NCBI RefSeq assembly: GCF_964275005.1 | Contig: NC_092706.1 | Location: 28,634,781 to 28,698,780 of the forward strand | Direction of reading: 5' to 3' | Source: Diadema setosum | Taxonomy: Eukaryota > Echinodermata > Echinoidea > Diadematoida > Diadematidae | DNA: 64,000 bases | Part shown: in pieces, positions 23,684 to 32,936 of the stretch | Layout: the number at the start of each line of letters is the position of its first letter | How positions within the stretch are numbered: the stretch's first letter is position 1 | The notes under the pieces: generated by a model | Told to the model about the DNA's origin: nothing | The model's database searches: none | Seen by the model: the letters and a program-made list of their open reading frames with translations, nothing else | Made by a program: the position numbers and the translations under genes

Positions 23684-26600
23684 TGCCATACCAGTACTGG
23701 ATCGCACACAACTAGTAACTATATTGTGAGTCCAGCACACTTTGTGGGCCATGACAGCAAAGTAGCGATATTGACAACAACATGCTAGTACAATAATTTA
23801 AATGCAGAACACACTACTTGTTTATGTACAGGAAATCACCAAGTGAAAACATTTGGTAAGAGTATAATTGCTTGTTGCTCATTCGTATAGATTTAGATAT
23901 TTCTTGAAAGGTGAAGTAATGGTTACTAGACCTTTGCAACTGTGAAATTAACAACACACAAAAATGTGACAAGGAGCAATTCATGGAAATATTTGTATGC
24001 AAAAATTTCAGCTTGTACAGTATTTTTTTTTTTCTTAGTGCCTTTTCTCACCAGATACGAATGGACACATGTACATTTTAGTTGTGGTAGTTATAGTAAC
24101 ACCACACATGCTTAATACTGCTTGATACATGTGGAGATCTAGTTCTCAATTTACAGCAAATCTAATGGATGAAAATGAGGTGACTTGAGTGTGTGTGTAA
24201 ATTTACAGGGAAACAGGAATTGCATAATTGATGGATTCTCAAAATGTTTGTGCTAAACTGGATAGTGTTTGACTTGAAAGCAATGAAGCAGCTTTGGCTT
24301 GTGGTATTCAATTGGAAACATCCACTAAATCCTTACTGAATTTCTGGGGTAAGCTTTGTAAAAAAAATGAGGAAATCTTCACAGGTTTATATGAGATCAA
24401 AAGAAGTCACATAGTGCATTGCACAGACAATCACCAAAATATGTGCCCCATACTGACAGGCCGTGACAAATGTTAATCTCATCAAAAGTTTATTTGTCTT
24501 ATATTGTTGGCATGCAGAAATTGTAACTCTTGTTGTTCTTTCCCGATTCCAGGACCACTGCTGTATTCTGCACAGCATCATTGGCTGGAACAGCATGGTT
24601 GGGGCCTGGTCTAGGGTGGAGGGCACTCCAAACGACCCCAACCCAAACTTGGACCATGCCAAGATCGACAGTGGCACGCTGTTCAACGAGGAAGGCAAAC
24701 TCAACCCTTCCATAACCATTCTGGGTAAGTGTCATCCCTGTTGGACCTATTCGACAAGGCAGAAATATATGCATATGTGCTCAGGTATATGAGTTCTACT
24801 CCTTGAGGCCCAGAGCAGTTTTGAAAAGGTCATGGGAAACACATTGAAAGCAAAAGTATGTGTGAAAACCCTAAGTTGTGAAGAATTCATGTAAGCATGT
24901 AAACAAACAAGGTTTAATAAGGAATGAAGGTGGCCATAAACCTAGTATATTTCTGCAATAGAATTTATAAAGTGGATTATGCTGCTACTATATTTCCACA
25001 TGCTGAGATTATGTGTATTTGTTGGCCCCTGTATGCACACATGGTCTTAAGCCAGTGTTGGTGCTTTTACCTTCATTCATTGGTCAACAAGATAGAAGGG
25101 GTACTGGAAATTAGGGTATGGCATAATCAGCAAGAGAGAAAAATAAAATGAAATTTTCTACACCAGGTAGATGTTAGATACATCTTTTATGTCATACTCA
25201 CACTGTGACTATAAAACAGATGTTTTTAAAAATTCTTACCCCCTTTCTCCTTTCGTTCACTGAAGACGTAATTTTCTGAACATTTCCAAGCAACACAACC
25301 TGATCGTGCACACTAATCCCTCCGAAGCAAAGCTTTCCTTTCTTACATCCTGTGGGCTTGCAAAAAGAATCTAATACTGGGTGATTCATATATGCTGAGA
25401 TTCTGTCAATCATGACTTCATATCTGTGGGATGCTCGTGAGAATCTTGCTTCTATATGGCGCTGAATGATCATGCAGTAGTCATTTCATTTCTATTTAAC
25501 CCATTGAAGATGATTTCATTCTGTCATATCACATGTTTTTCTTTATACCAGCCTTCAGTTTCCTCATGGCTGAGCCTGCTTGGGTTAAAGGGATCTACAG
25601 TTTTGTTTGAGACCTAATTTCAGGTTTCTAACATTTTTTGGTGAGATAATGAGAAACCTCTTATGAAATATGAAAGAGCATGTAATTCTATGAGGAATTT
25701 AACGTTTATTTGATGAAAATTGGTTTTGAAATGGCTGAGATATCCAAAAAAGAGTGATTCTAATGAAGTGTGGGACCCACACTTTATTACGATTGCTTTG
25801 TTTTACTTTGTTTTTGGATGTTTCAGTCATTCCAAACCTGATTTTCGTCAAATAAACTTTGAATTCCTCTTAAAATGGTATGCTCTGTACTATATCATAA
25901 GTGTTTTCTTGGTATCTCGCAAAAAGTTAAAAGCCCAATTCTCATCTCCACCAATACTCTACCATCCCTTTAACAATTATTCCAAATACTGTAGATACAG
26001 AGAATTTTGTGGCATGGAAGTTTCTGCCAATCTTGCACTTGACTGATCTTGTGCAAGAGTATTTAAGTATTAACATGCAAATGTGTCTGGGAAATATCTG
26101 ATATTTACAGAAATTCTCTCATCTTTGACATGATGGATAAGTGATGTTCTCTGAAATTGGGCCGGAGTGACAAAAAGACTGACCATAAAGTTTGCAGTTC
26201 ATGCAGCAGCAGTCAAAATGGTGTGAATAGTATATCACATTCAACATCAGAGAAGGGGTATGGCATGGCTGCTGTATGGGATGTATTGTTTGTTATACCA
26301 GGGCTTGACACTAACGGTGGCCCGGTGGCCTGGGGCCAACAAAAACGCACGTCGGGCCACCAAAATTTCAGAAATGAAGAATTTGGTGGCCTGATCAGGC
26401 CACCAAAAAAGGTCGGATGCTTGCCTTTGGGCCACCAAAAATAAAAGTTAGTGTGGAGCCCTGGTTATACGCACCTTGTCTTAGGGACCTATCCAATAAG
26501 TGGTGAATGTACATAATGAATCAGAGAACATGACATTGTGATGTTCACCTGCCCCGTGGAAGCTTTTCTTTTTAGGACTTGAGAAAACAGCATTTTTGTA

Positions 26601-29600
26601 TAGCAATGGTTTCTCCAGACATACGCATCTCTTATGCTTGTGGCAATATTCGGAAGATAATATGTTTGTTTCTTGGATTTAGGGCTTTTTATGTGTCATG
26701 GCACCATCTGCTTCTCATCCTACTATTATTATTCATTCTCATTCCTTCGTAATTATTACGTATGACCCAATTCGTGATCGAGTGTGCAAGTATGTGATAC
26801 ACCCATACAGTTGGATTGCAAACAATTACAAAAGAAACAAACTGAAAACTCCTCCGGCATCGTAGCCAATATTTACCAGCTAGCCAATAAATGGTGTTAG
26901 TGCGTTGATAGTGTTGAAGTCATTTACGTAATCATTTAGTAATTTAAGAGATATGCGCTAAAAAAAAACTGAAAATATTAACTCTGTACAAAGTTTTGAA
27001 GAACTATATCAAAAACCCACTTCTTCTTTGCAATGGATGGTTTAACCCCCTGTTTGTGCTGAGGCACTGTGCTTTATTGCAAATCCTTTTCCGTAGCATT
27101 CAAAATTCCTCCAAACTATTTAAATTTACCCTACATGTATCTTTGTAAAGGAAACTGTGTCCACTCAACCGAGGCAATGTGCCTTGGTCCAAGGCAAAGG
27201 CCGTGATGACACAATAGGGATTTAGGGGATTAGATCATCTCTATTCACTGAGAATTACATGTTGTGTGTAGACATAATCTGTGCCTATAAAGCCCTCCAG
27301 CTTACATGTGTCAATCAGCAAATGAAGTACAGTAAGGGTTTACGCCTGTATTCAAACTTGTGGAATATCCTGTTGATATTTCATATTTTGATCAGTCACA
27401 AAATGTGTGAGCACTGTTGTGGCTGTCATGTCTATAGATAGTGTTGACTAGGTCTGAATTTTGGCTAGTATCAAATTAATCTTATGCTTTTTCTTTACTA
27501 CATTTCTAAGAGAGTGCCTTTGAATTAGGAAGCAAGCAGCATTCCTGTTAAATGTCTGGAGTATGAAGCTCACATTTCTCTTGATCGGCTCCTTACTGAA
27601 CCAAGCAAAATCTATTTATCACGAAAACACCACTTTCATCCATACTTATCTTCTTGTTGTGGGCCCATGGTTTGATGATGGTTAGATATGACCACTGAAA
27701 TCTAATCTGGTGATTGGGTAAGACTATGGGCAGCTTGAGAACCAGATTTTAGAGGAGAATGTAAACAATACCTGCAAGCTCATTGAATGTTTGAGCAGAT
27801 ATCCCGACAGCTATTCTAGATACATTGTATCCACTCTATAGCATTGCTGACATTGATAGTGTAATATATACCTATGAAGTTTCTTTGTTCAAGCTATATC
27901 ATAACTTACCAAGTAGGGGAAAAAAAAGAAATGAAAAAAAGAAAATATAAAGGGAATTCCACAAAAATTCATTTTTTCATGAAAATTACACATTCCATCA
28001 ACTTGATACTGACATATGTTAAGGGTAGCAATTATTCCCCCTGCTTTCTGAAAGCGGTTAGTCAAGGGCTCTTTCATTAGGATTATGCAAGAAAAGTGAA
28101 TTTTTATGGAATTCCCTTTATATTATTGTCCACACATTATGTCATAACCTCTAGTTACTAGTCTCCTCATCCAGTGGTTCCAACACCAAAACTTAAAGAA
28201 TTCTCAACTTTTGCATCGATTGTCTGATTTTCCTCAAACTTTCACTGATGTGTTCTACTAATGTTGCTGCTTTCACTCAATCCACATTGCTCTTTGGGTT
28301 TTGGTTTCCTTTAATTGATATTTACTCATTTCTTTTTGCTGCTATTAAAAGCAACTCTCACACCACTGTAGGATGCTGGGCTGATGGTTTAGTGTGCGTC
28401 ATTTTTTTTTTTTTTTTTTTTTTTTCAGATACAATTCACATTTTTGCTCTGCCCTTTTTCCCCTTCAAAGCATAGGACAAGAACTAAAATCTTGTGGTTT
28501 TCCTCCTTCGATGAAGATAACATTTTGCATTTTGCTATTCTTTCTCCATAGTGTAATTGGCTAGAGTTCTGCGCATCGTTATCTTGAGTTCAGTGTTTTT
28601 ATTTCTCCAATCTCTAGAAGTATACTACTGGTATATAAAATGTCAGATAAACAAAGTTTTGTGAAGTATCGTGTCCAGTTAGTTGTGGGAGATACAATGT
28701 AGATTACTCGTCCAAACACTCCATTGTGACATGCGTCATGAAACCCATAAGTTTGTTGATTTTTAAAAAGTCATCAGATCAAGAAATTAACGCAGTCAGG
28801 GCAGTGGAGGTCAAATTTTTTATATTAGAACACATTAATGGAATTCTTTTCTTTCAGCCTATTTAGCTTGTAAAAAGTCATTAGACCAAGAAATTAGCAT
28901 AGTGGAGACAGCTGAGGTCAAATTTTTGATATTAGAACACATTAATGGAATTCTTTTCTTTCAGCCTATTTAGCTTCTTTCAGCCAAGTCAGCATATTTA
29001 GCATTTTTGTCTGAGATTTCATCCAGGTTACAGCATGGCAAGGGGTCACAGATAAGGACACATTTCAATGTACAATTATACAACTGTATTATGATTGTTG
29101 TAGTGTGTTTTGATGTACAGTCAACTCCCATTGATAATGAAGTCCTTGGAACCGGCATTTTTCTTTCGTTATTTCGAAATTTCGTTATAGCTGAACAAAT
29201 ATACAATGAAACAACATGAAGAGGATGATGTTGCGCCCTGAATTTTTATTTTGTTGTTACCGGAATTTCGTTATAACCGTGTTCATTATAACGGGAGTGC
29301 ACTGTATCACTGTATTGTATGTATCAATGCATACATATTGTAAACAAGGATAACATGTTTAGTCTATCAGAGCCAATTCAGTGTATTTGTTTGAAGAAAA
29401 AAAAATAGGTATGAATTACTATATCTGTAATGATGAGAAAGTATTGAGCAGGGATTGAGTCAAAATACATTACTATCAAAACAAAGCAAAACAAAATTGA
29501 ACACGCATAGTCTTCTCTGTATTGTAGTTCTAAAACAAAACCATATTGATTATTTTAAGCATGTTGAACACAGTCATGTCAAAGTTATCTATATCTTGAT

Positions 29601-30149
29601 TATCAGATGGGAAGGAAAAAAAATGCCTGTCGAAGATTTGTCATGTAAATTTCTTTTTTCCCCCTTTCTCTGAAACAGTGCTTCTTACAATAAAGTGTTT
29701 CTGATATCAAAGATGTTCATTGTGTGTACAGGGTGATAGGTTATGCTTTGTTCCACATTCCAATATATGCAAATTAGAGGATTTATTATTCTCACCTTCC
29801 AATTTTATTGAGAAATATATATCATGGTCATTTATCATGCTGTGAGGCTTTTCCTGAAGAGTGGTCATATTGTAGGGTTACCACTATGCTTGGCCATACG
29901 TCTATCTTGGATGATTGAAGGTTTCTCTGTGTACATGTACAGTATATTTGTCAAAGGGTTCCCAAATTTATGGGATCGCATGCACTATCTGTCTCATGAA
30001 ATGTGTGACTAAGATCTCCTGACTAACCTATGACTAACCCGTGTGTAGGTGGGAACGTGGTCATCCCGCCCGAAATCGTCATCCTCAACTCCATAGTCCT
30101 GCCGCACAAAGAGCTTGGTTACAGCATCAAAAACCAGATCCTTCTCTAG
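7562..30149 (+). CDS. GMPPA: Mannose-1-phosphate guanylyltransferase regulatory subunit alpha (GMPPA), isoform with exon 11a
   Basis: Eleven exons (7562-7601, 10275-10372, 12287-12390, 13232-13424, 13795-13854, 15025-15155, 16424-16552, 22649-22796, 23440-23532, 24553-24724, 30049-30149) join to 1269 nt, giving 422 residues against about 420 in human. The N-terminal two thirds is a nucleotidyltransferase fold. It opens [20 protein letters not shown], the glycine-rich loop as found in GMPPA, followed by the conserved PKPLFPVAG. From about residue 280 the hexapeptide repeats of a left-handed beta helix follow ([24 protein letters not shown]). Residues near 353-385 ([12 protein letters not shown] and after) fall in a GMPPA-specific insert. 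By family knowledge, GMPPA binds and restrains the catalytic GMPPB, which makes GDP-mannose in the cytosol. The start is supported by an in-frame stop 12 nt upstream. Confidence 0.96.
8921..9696. repeat. TTAA-flanked foldback element, family D, with a nested MITE
   Basis: The left end TTAAAGGACAAGTTCACCTT and the right end GGACTTGTCCTTTAA are inverted repeats ending in TTAA. The arms are several hundred bases long and largely complementary. A family A MITE (8976-9177) interrupts the left arm. An uninterrupted relative lies at 33114-33675 and a decayed one near 27880-28290. Confidence 0.8.
8976..9177. repeat. TA-flanked MITE family A nested in family D
   Basis: The ends CTGTACGAGCTGAAATTTTC and GAAAAATTTCAGCTCGTACA-type match the copy at 1784-1997. 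It is flanked by TA at 8974-8975 and 9178-9179. Removing it restores the family D sequence seen at 33150-33175. Confidence 0.8.
9817..10184. repeat. TTAA-flanked foldback element, family F
   Basis: The arms from TTAAAGGGGATGGCTAGTAA and to the matching CTAGCCTTCCCCTTTAA are complementary over about 150 bp each, with a short spacer near 10000. Both ends carry TTAA. The two mirror-image ORFs within it are repeat by-products. Confidence 0.85.
10275..10372 (+). CDS. GMPPA: GMPPA coding exon 2 (residues 14-46)
   Basis: The exon completes the nucleotide-binding loop ([20 protein letters not shown]) and runs to HHLEACSK before GTAACA. It joins exon 1 in frame and ends in phase 0. Confidence 0.96.
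10525..11528. repeat. Terminal-inverted-repeat DNA element, about 1 kb
   Basis: The left end CAATTCTCGCTATCCCCAAT continues to GACGTAAAAAGTACCCGGATG. The right end is the reverse complement over about 40 bp. The interior is CpG-rich without a convincing ORF, so it is non-autonomous. The outer 20 bp resemble the ends at 20789 and 22511. Confidence 0.75.
11971..12031. repeat. Microsatellite (AAAC)n
   Basis: An A-run leads into repeated AAAC units, with two longer A spacers. Confidence 0.9.
12287..12390 (+). CDS. GMPPA: GMPPA coding exon 3 (residues 47-80)
   Basis: The exon reads [15 protein letters not shown] and continues to REFKFNV, matching the second strand-helix unit of the transferase fold. 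The acceptor is TTTACAG, the donor GTGAGT, and it ends in phase 2. Confidence 0.95.
12391..13231 (+). other. GMPPA intron 3
   Basis: It is 841 bp with GTGAGT and CACTAG borders. No repeat family or other feature was recognised. Confidence 0.8.
13232..13424 (+). CDS. GMPPA: GMPPA coding exon 4 (residues 81-145)
   Basis: The exon contains [15 protein letters not shown] (the LGTAG sugar-nucleotide motif) and [12 protein letters not shown], the place of the metal-binding Asp in catalytic relatives. It ends MLSTE before GTGGGT. Confidence 0.96.
13425..13794 (+). other. GMPPA intron 4
   Basis: It is 370 bp with GTGGGT and GCCAG borders and no recognised feature. Confidence 0.8.
13795..13854 (+). 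CDS. GMPPA: GMPPA coding exon 5 (residues 146-165)
   Basis: Twenty codons, [20 protein letters not shown], match the conserved YGC.VEN segment. It is phase 0 at both ends, with acceptor CCAG and donor GTAAGG. Confidence 0.95.
13894..14281. repeat. Microsatellite of GAT and GGT units
   Basis: About 390 bp of GATGAT and GATGGT triplets in irregular order. It creates open frames on both strands that are not genes. Read on the - strand it is an ATC-type tail of the neighbouring SINE. Confidence 0.9.
14282..14525 (-). mobile_element. tRNA-derived SINE
   Basis: On the - strand a box A-like GCAGAGTGGGTAG is followed about 35 nt later by a box B-like GAGTTCAAATCCC. After these come TCTACCCTGGTGTATCAATG and GGTACCTGG, a body motif shared by many SINEs. 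The ATC-rich tail continues into the microsatellite at 13894-14281. Confidence 0.65.
15025..15155 (+). CDS. GMPPA: GMPPA coding exon 6 (residues 166-208)
   Basis: The exon starts [20 protein letters not shown]. The VEKP and NCG.Y motifs are typical of NDP-sugar transferases. It ends with two bases of an Asn codon before GTGAGT. Confidence 0.95.
15156..16423 (+). other. GMPPA intron 6
   Basis: It contains the family E foldback element at 15917-16309. The rest is AT-rich without recognised features. Confidence 0.85.
15917..16309. repeat. TTAA-flanked foldback element, family E (copy 1)
   Basis: The arms from TTAAAGGGACTGTACAGTAC and to GTACTGTACAGTCCCTTTAA are complementary over about 180 bp, with TTAA at both ends. 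Other copies lie at 25585-25973, 41058-41454 and 62282-62672. Confidence 0.9.
16424..16552 (+). CDS. GMPPA: GMPPA coding exon 7 (residues 209-251)
   Basis: The exon contains [18 protein letters not shown] and ends FWSQIKSA plus two bases, before GTAAGA. The I.LEQD and FW.QIK motifs mark the end of the transferase domain. Confidence 0.95.
16771..17544. repeat. TTAA-flanked element with subterminal G/C palindromes (copy 1)
   Basis: Both ends read TTAACCCTAACTTACCTGG inward. Near each end sits a palindrome of a G-run, the core GGCCATTATGGCC and a C-run (16814-16839, 17502-17527). One inner flank contains ATCTCGGCC and GATCGCGCGATCG. The copy at 45521-46306 shares this layout in opposite orientation. 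TTAA duplication suggests Kolobok- or piggyBac-like mobilisation; no transposase is encoded. Confidence 0.85.
17960..18106 (+). CDS. Small ORF, 48 residues, unknown
   Basis: An ATG in a good context (CATCATGG) opens [20 protein letters not shown] and ends TTLIETDRV before TAA. The sequence is acidic and protein-like. A TATATA motif sits about 20 nt upstream, too close to serve this ATG as a normal TATA box. A possible donor (CGCGTATAA) lies at the 3' end, so it could be a first exon. Function unknown, and it could be chance. Confidence 0.25.
   Translation: MDDDTSSWVADITAELSILNADDWVGDPVFCVALLHTVSTTLIETDRV
18552..18763 (+). CDS. Cysteine-rich CXC-like ORF, probable exon fragment
   Basis: The open frame has no ATG but follows an AG preceded by a T-run (GTTTTTTTACGTGAATTTCAG), so it may be a terminal exon. 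It reads [19 protein letters not shown] and then [15 protein letters not shown] before TAG. The spacing C-x3-C-x8-C-x-C-x6-C-x5-C-x-C-x7-C resembles CXC-type cysteine-rich zinc-binding tails found in some transposon proteins and tesmin-like proteins. No upstream exon was found. This is a motif resemblance only. Confidence 0.35.
19184..19510 (-). CDS. Unidentified ORF, 108 residues, with splice donor near its end
   Basis: The - strand ATG at 19510 opens [20 protein letters not shown] and continues through [20 protein letters not shown] to NPDPDCV and a stop at 19184. A consensus donor (TGT then GTAAGTAG) sits at the last codons, around 19187, so it could be a first exon that splices on. The composition looks protein-like, with mixed charged helices, and CpG-rich DNA lies upstream at 19950-20350. 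I do not recognise the family. It lies antisense inside GMPPA intron 7. Confidence 0.35.
   Translation of the reverse strand: MEIKQPSNSRQRIYLFDAIDEWRTQRDVFLAGGQLRDQRGRLQRQRADENFAFHLLELHEQFCRNFYLECANSCYDMHGGIVLPRLTPIKQPQLAKSTTSRNPDPDCV
20421..20524. repeat. Short TTAA-flanked MITE, 104 bp
   Basis: The ends TTAACCCGTTGAGGACAAGT and CCTCAACAGGTTAA are inverted repeats with TTAA on both sides. It is non-coding. Confidence 0.75.
20789..22511. repeat. Outer terminal-inverted-repeat element, split by an insertion
   Basis: The left end GTACAATTCTCAGTATCGCC and the right end GGCAATACCGAGAATTGTAC are inverted repeats. Between them lies the unrelated element 20936-22309, so the outer element's own sequence is only about 350 bp. 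The ends resemble those of 10525-11528. Confidence 0.65.
20936..22309. repeat. CACCTGAG-type element with internal tandem repeat
   Basis: The left end is AGCTCACCTGAGCCAAAGGC. The right end reads ACTCAGGTGAGCGCTAGACC. Inside, a unit of about 325 bp starting ACATTTTCATCTTCTTC recurs at 21033, 21365, 21688 and 22014, with a short remnant near 22184. The units carry AACTTGGCAGGTAGCATCCC and long G/C runs. Elements with these ends are common in marine invertebrates; this copy is non-coding. Confidence 0.75.
22649..22796 (+). CDS. GMPPA: GMPPA coding exon 8 (residues 252-301)
   Basis: The exon reads [20 protein letters not shown] and leads into the beta-helix start ([18 protein letters not shown]). 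It follows the 6.1 kb intron 7, which is full of mobile elements. Confidence 0.95.
22797..23439 (+). other. GMPPA intron 8
   Basis: It is 643 bp with GTGAGT and CTCCTAG borders and no recognised feature. Confidence 0.8.
23440..23532 (+). CDS. GMPPA: GMPPA coding exon 9 (residues 302-332)
   Basis: Thirty-one codons carry hexapeptide repeats ([20 protein letters not shown], then [11 protein letters not shown]). It is phase 0 at both ends, with acceptor CTCCTAG and donor GTTAGC. Confidence 0.95.
23533..24552 (+). other. GMPPA intron 9
   Basis: It holds an A-run joined to (AT)n at 23648-23684 and a decayed family A remnant near 23930-24022, ending TTTCAGCTTGTACAG. Confidence 0.75.
24553..24724 (+). 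CDS. GMPPA: GMPPA coding exon 10 (residues 333-389)
   Basis: The exon reads [20 protein letters not shown] followed by [10 protein letters not shown], the loop specific to GMPPA. It ends ITIL plus one G before GTAAGT. This phase fits both downstream terminal exons. Confidence 0.96.
25496..25588. repeat. Short TTAA-flanked element abutting family E
   Basis: The left end TTAACCCATTGAAGATGA and the right end TGGGTTAA are short inverted repeats. The right TTAA (25585-25588) is also the left TTAA of the adjoining family E element. Confidence 0.5.
25585..25973. repeat. TTAA-flanked foldback element, family E (copy 2)
   Basis: The arms from TTAAAGGGATCTACAG and to the matching CCATCCCTTTAA are complementary. 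Internal matches to copy 1 include GAGATAATGAGAAACCTCTT and GAAATGGCTGAGATATCC. Confidence 0.85.
26299..26463. repeat. hAT-like MITE with 7-bp target duplication
   Basis: The ends CAGGGCTTGACACTAACGGT and GTTAGTGTGGAGCCCTG are inverted repeats, with GGTGGCC motifs inside. GTTATAC flanks both sides (26292-26298 and 26464-26470). The CAGGG/CCCTG ends and the 7-8 bp duplication fit a non-autonomous hAT element. Confidence 0.8.
27880..28290. repeat. Decayed family D relative
   Basis: The stretch shares CTGACATATGTTA, ATTATTCCCCCTGC and TTTCACTGATGTGTTCTACT with the family D copies. Its own ends have lost clear TTAA borders. Confidence 0.6.
28767..28974. repeat. Two-copy tandem duplication, unit about 104 bp
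   Basis: A unit with GTCATCAGATCAAGAAATTA and ATTAATGGAATTCTTTTCTT followed by TCAGCCTATTTAGCTT occurs twice in direct orientation with few differences. A short third piece of the end follows. Confidence 0.85.
29118..29304. repeat. TA-flanked MITE, family C (copy 1)
   Basis: The ends CAGTCAACTCCCATTGATAA and ATTATAACGGGAGTGCACTG are inverted repeats, with TA on both sides. Four more copies lie at 40542-40745, 41741-41934, 46882-47077 and 50629-50844. Confidence 0.8.
30049..30149 (+). CDS. GMPPA: GMPPA terminal exon 11a (residues 390-422)
   Basis: The exon encodes [20 protein letters not shown] followed by [13 protein letters not shown] and TAG. It is the closer of the two terminal exons to the vertebrate C-terminus ([18 protein letters not shown]). 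The acceptor GTGTGTAG has a weak pyrimidine tract but several CTAAC branch-site-like motifs just upstream. Confidence 0.92.
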
Positions 30150-30224
30150 GTATGATGCCTCGTCGCCCAGTGACAGTATCCTAGCAACCCTCCTCCATCC
30201 TGCCCTGACCCCCTAGGCCCTCTG

Positions 30225-30445
30225 GGTCCTCTGGGCTACTAAATGCACCAAAATGCAAAGTTTTGCAAGCATACATTACACCTACATCAGTCTTTGACAT
30301 GAAGTTAATAAGGCTCTTACAATATCCACCTTCTGGGCCACTAAACACTCCAAAATGCAAAGTTTTGCAAGCATACATACATTTACATCAATCTTTTACT
30401 TGAAGTTACTGGTAGTAAACCTCTTGCAATATCCATCTTCATTTC
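30225..30445. repeat. Two-copy tandem duplication, unit about 112 bp
   Basis: The sequence CCAAAATGCAAAGTTTTGCA and the following GCATACAT, CATCA and CTTTGACATGAAGTTA blocks occur twice in direct orientation, diverged by several changes and small gaps. Confidence 0.75.
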
Positions 30446-31036
30446 TGACAAAATCTTATCTGCAGCGGGTGTATGGTATTAAAGTACATTGTAGTACAAT
30501 GTATATATGTCAAATGTGGCGGGACTGTAACAGAGAGAAATGAAAGCATTTATATGTTGCCTTTGTCCTTTCATAATTGCATCTGGCATCTTCATATCTT
30601 GCTGGGCTTAAAGGGTCTATAATCTATTAAAGGGTCTATAATCTATTAAAGGGTCTATATCTCATTGGCTATTAAGCTTCATACGGCCTACACAAGTATA
30701 TAAATTTAATATTGGGATACCCACCTTTTATATGTCACATGAGCTGTCATTTAACAATCATACAATTGTATTTCTAGTCCAAAAGATTTTTGTGCATCAA
30801 TGCTGCAAATTTGCCGCCTTGACCATTGATGTCCTAAGCTTAGTATACAATTAACTTGTATCTGTTTGGGACCCCCACCTCCCCTGATTTATTTCCAGTG
30901 TCGCAACTGCTGTATTTCAGACTGTTTCCTGTCGTTATATGATTGCATGTATGAACAAACGAGGCGAAAGATATCAAATAAGAAAAATCTCTCTGAAGAC
31001 ACCAAAATACAGTAATAGACGCTGACAAGAGGACTT

Positions 31037-31042
31037 AATAAA
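31037..31042 (+). terminator. Candidate poly-A signal for the 11a isoform
   Basis: It is an early canonical AATAAA, about 890 nt downstream of the 11a stop codon. It was chosen by motif and position only. Confidence 0.3.
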
Positions 31043-32747
31043 CCTCAGCCAGGGACCCAATTTCCCCATCTACTCTACCACCACCCCCCCCCCCCCACGC
31101 GCACACACACTCAAATGCACATGACACACACATACAGACAATTTTACGCATTTGTGTGATAATTTAAACATCACTGCAAATGTTGAAATGATGTGCCTTT
31201 TGACTGCTCTAGGAGAAGTAGAAAGATAGAGAAACACTCATGTCAAAAAGAAAAAAAAAATACAAAAGCAAAACACAAATCATTCCTACTTTTGAAACAT
31301 TGCCTTAAACTCATCTGTTCAGAAATAGCAAGTCCATCAATTTGAAAAGGAATTGCCAGGATGATGTTGTGATTGATCCAGAGGGTTGGGAGAAGTTTGT
31401 GGGTGATGATTTGAAGAATGTAAGAATTGAAGCCAACCAAGGTAACCATCTTGCACAAAATAAAGACAAATCAGGGTTATTTTGCATACAACTTTCCCCA
31501 CATACAGTACTTCATAAACTTTGAAACCAGTAAATGAAATCACAGGGGACTCTCTGTATATCGAATGGAAAAAAAAAATGAGTAGAATCAATCAACAGCA
31601 AGAGCCCACTCCAGATCCTACATCCCTTTTGCCAATGCATGTCTCTGTGGATGCTGTATCAAAGATTTGTTACAAGATTTGTTTTCAGTACAGTCGCTAC
31701 GTTTTTGTGTGTTGATTATAGATTTTATTTCCGAGTACAGTGTATTATGATGTATCGGTATCAGTTGGTCATTGTTTTTAGATTGTTGTTTTGCATGCAA
31801 ATGTTTGCTTTTTGTTTTTTGTTTCAGTTTAACTCCAGTTGTGCATTATTAAGTTTCATATCTTGTTAATTCAATGCTAGCTCTAAGGACTTTGCTTTGT
31901 ACATGATAAAGAAAAGTGCAACATTGTGATTTGTGTTTTAGAGGAGAGCATATTAATATCCTTGTTCAGCAACTAATACTTTATTCTTTTTTTTAAAGCC
32001 CTAGAATAGTAACTTTATAATTGCATAGTCAGCAGTTTTCATCAAATCATAATTTTGCCAGTTTCCTTATGTCAAAGTCACAAAAGCTTTTGGTAATTTG
32101 TTTTCTTTTTGTTATTAGTAGCTTGTGTTTCATGTTTACGAAATACAGCTGTTCAAACTTTCCCTTTGTATAGAATCACAGGACATTTCATATACATTGT
32201 ACTTGTAGATGTATCTCAATCTTTTTATTTGTATTATTTTGTTGTGTTGTACTTTACATGGCAAGCTTAAAATTGACAAAAATATATGGCTACTACAAAG
32301 TGAGTCGTCTTTTTTAGTGCTACCTGTGATGCACATTGGAGCAGAGAGGGGTAAAGACTTTATAGCAATGTGCTACAGGTAAAGTAGCAGCTATCATCTT
32401 TGGTACACATTTGATCAGAATCACTTCTTTCTGATGGCAAAACTTAAGCATCGTATTTACCTTATAACTGAAAAAAAAATGTTTGCATTGTGCCATGGTT
32501 TCATGTATATGACTGTCAAGTTAACATGATGTATTGCCATTATTGGAAAAAAAAAAGTATTATTGCTGCAGTATTACAGTACAGAAGCACCTTCTTAGTT
32601 TGTCTTGGCTGATCACGTCATGGGTGCAAATGTGACTTTGTGTTCCTCATCTTTCTACCATACAACTTCGCTCAAATGAATGTCAGAAGTTGGTTCTTCC
32701 TTTGCTATTTCTGTTCTTGGTGATTAGAAATCTATGTTCCTAGGGTC

Positions 32748-32936
32748 TAGGGCAATTACCCGCTGGACAATTACCCCAGTCCCTTCCCCTGACCCTAACC
32801 CTAATCCTAATCCTGAATTTTATCCTAACCGTAACCCAAACTTTATCCCTAAACCTAACCCTAATCTGTACTCTAAACTTATCAATAACCACTGTTTGAC
32901 AGGGAGGTAATTGTCCTCCCGGGGGTAATTGCCCTG
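32748..32936. repeat. MITE with GGGCAATTACC ends and telomere-like interior
   Basis: The left end AGGGCAATTACCCGCTGGAC and the right end GGGGGTAATTGCCCTGA are inverted repeats, each with an inner GGACAATTACC-type repeat. The interior (32798-32880) holds degenerate CCCTAA and CCTAAT units. Confidence 0.75.

Larger units (their letters stand above)
24725..30048 (+). other. GMPPA intron 10, upstream of exon 11a
   Basis: The intron is 5.3 kb and holds inverted-repeat elements (25496-25588, 25585-25973, 26299-26463, 27880-28290, 29118-29304) and a tandem duplication (28767-28974). The remaining stretches, including 24730-25490 and 26475-27870, show nothing recognisable. Confidence 0.85.

Noticed and set aside
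32798-32880. True interstitial telomere
   Set aside because: Units are degenerate and lie wholly inside a MITE.
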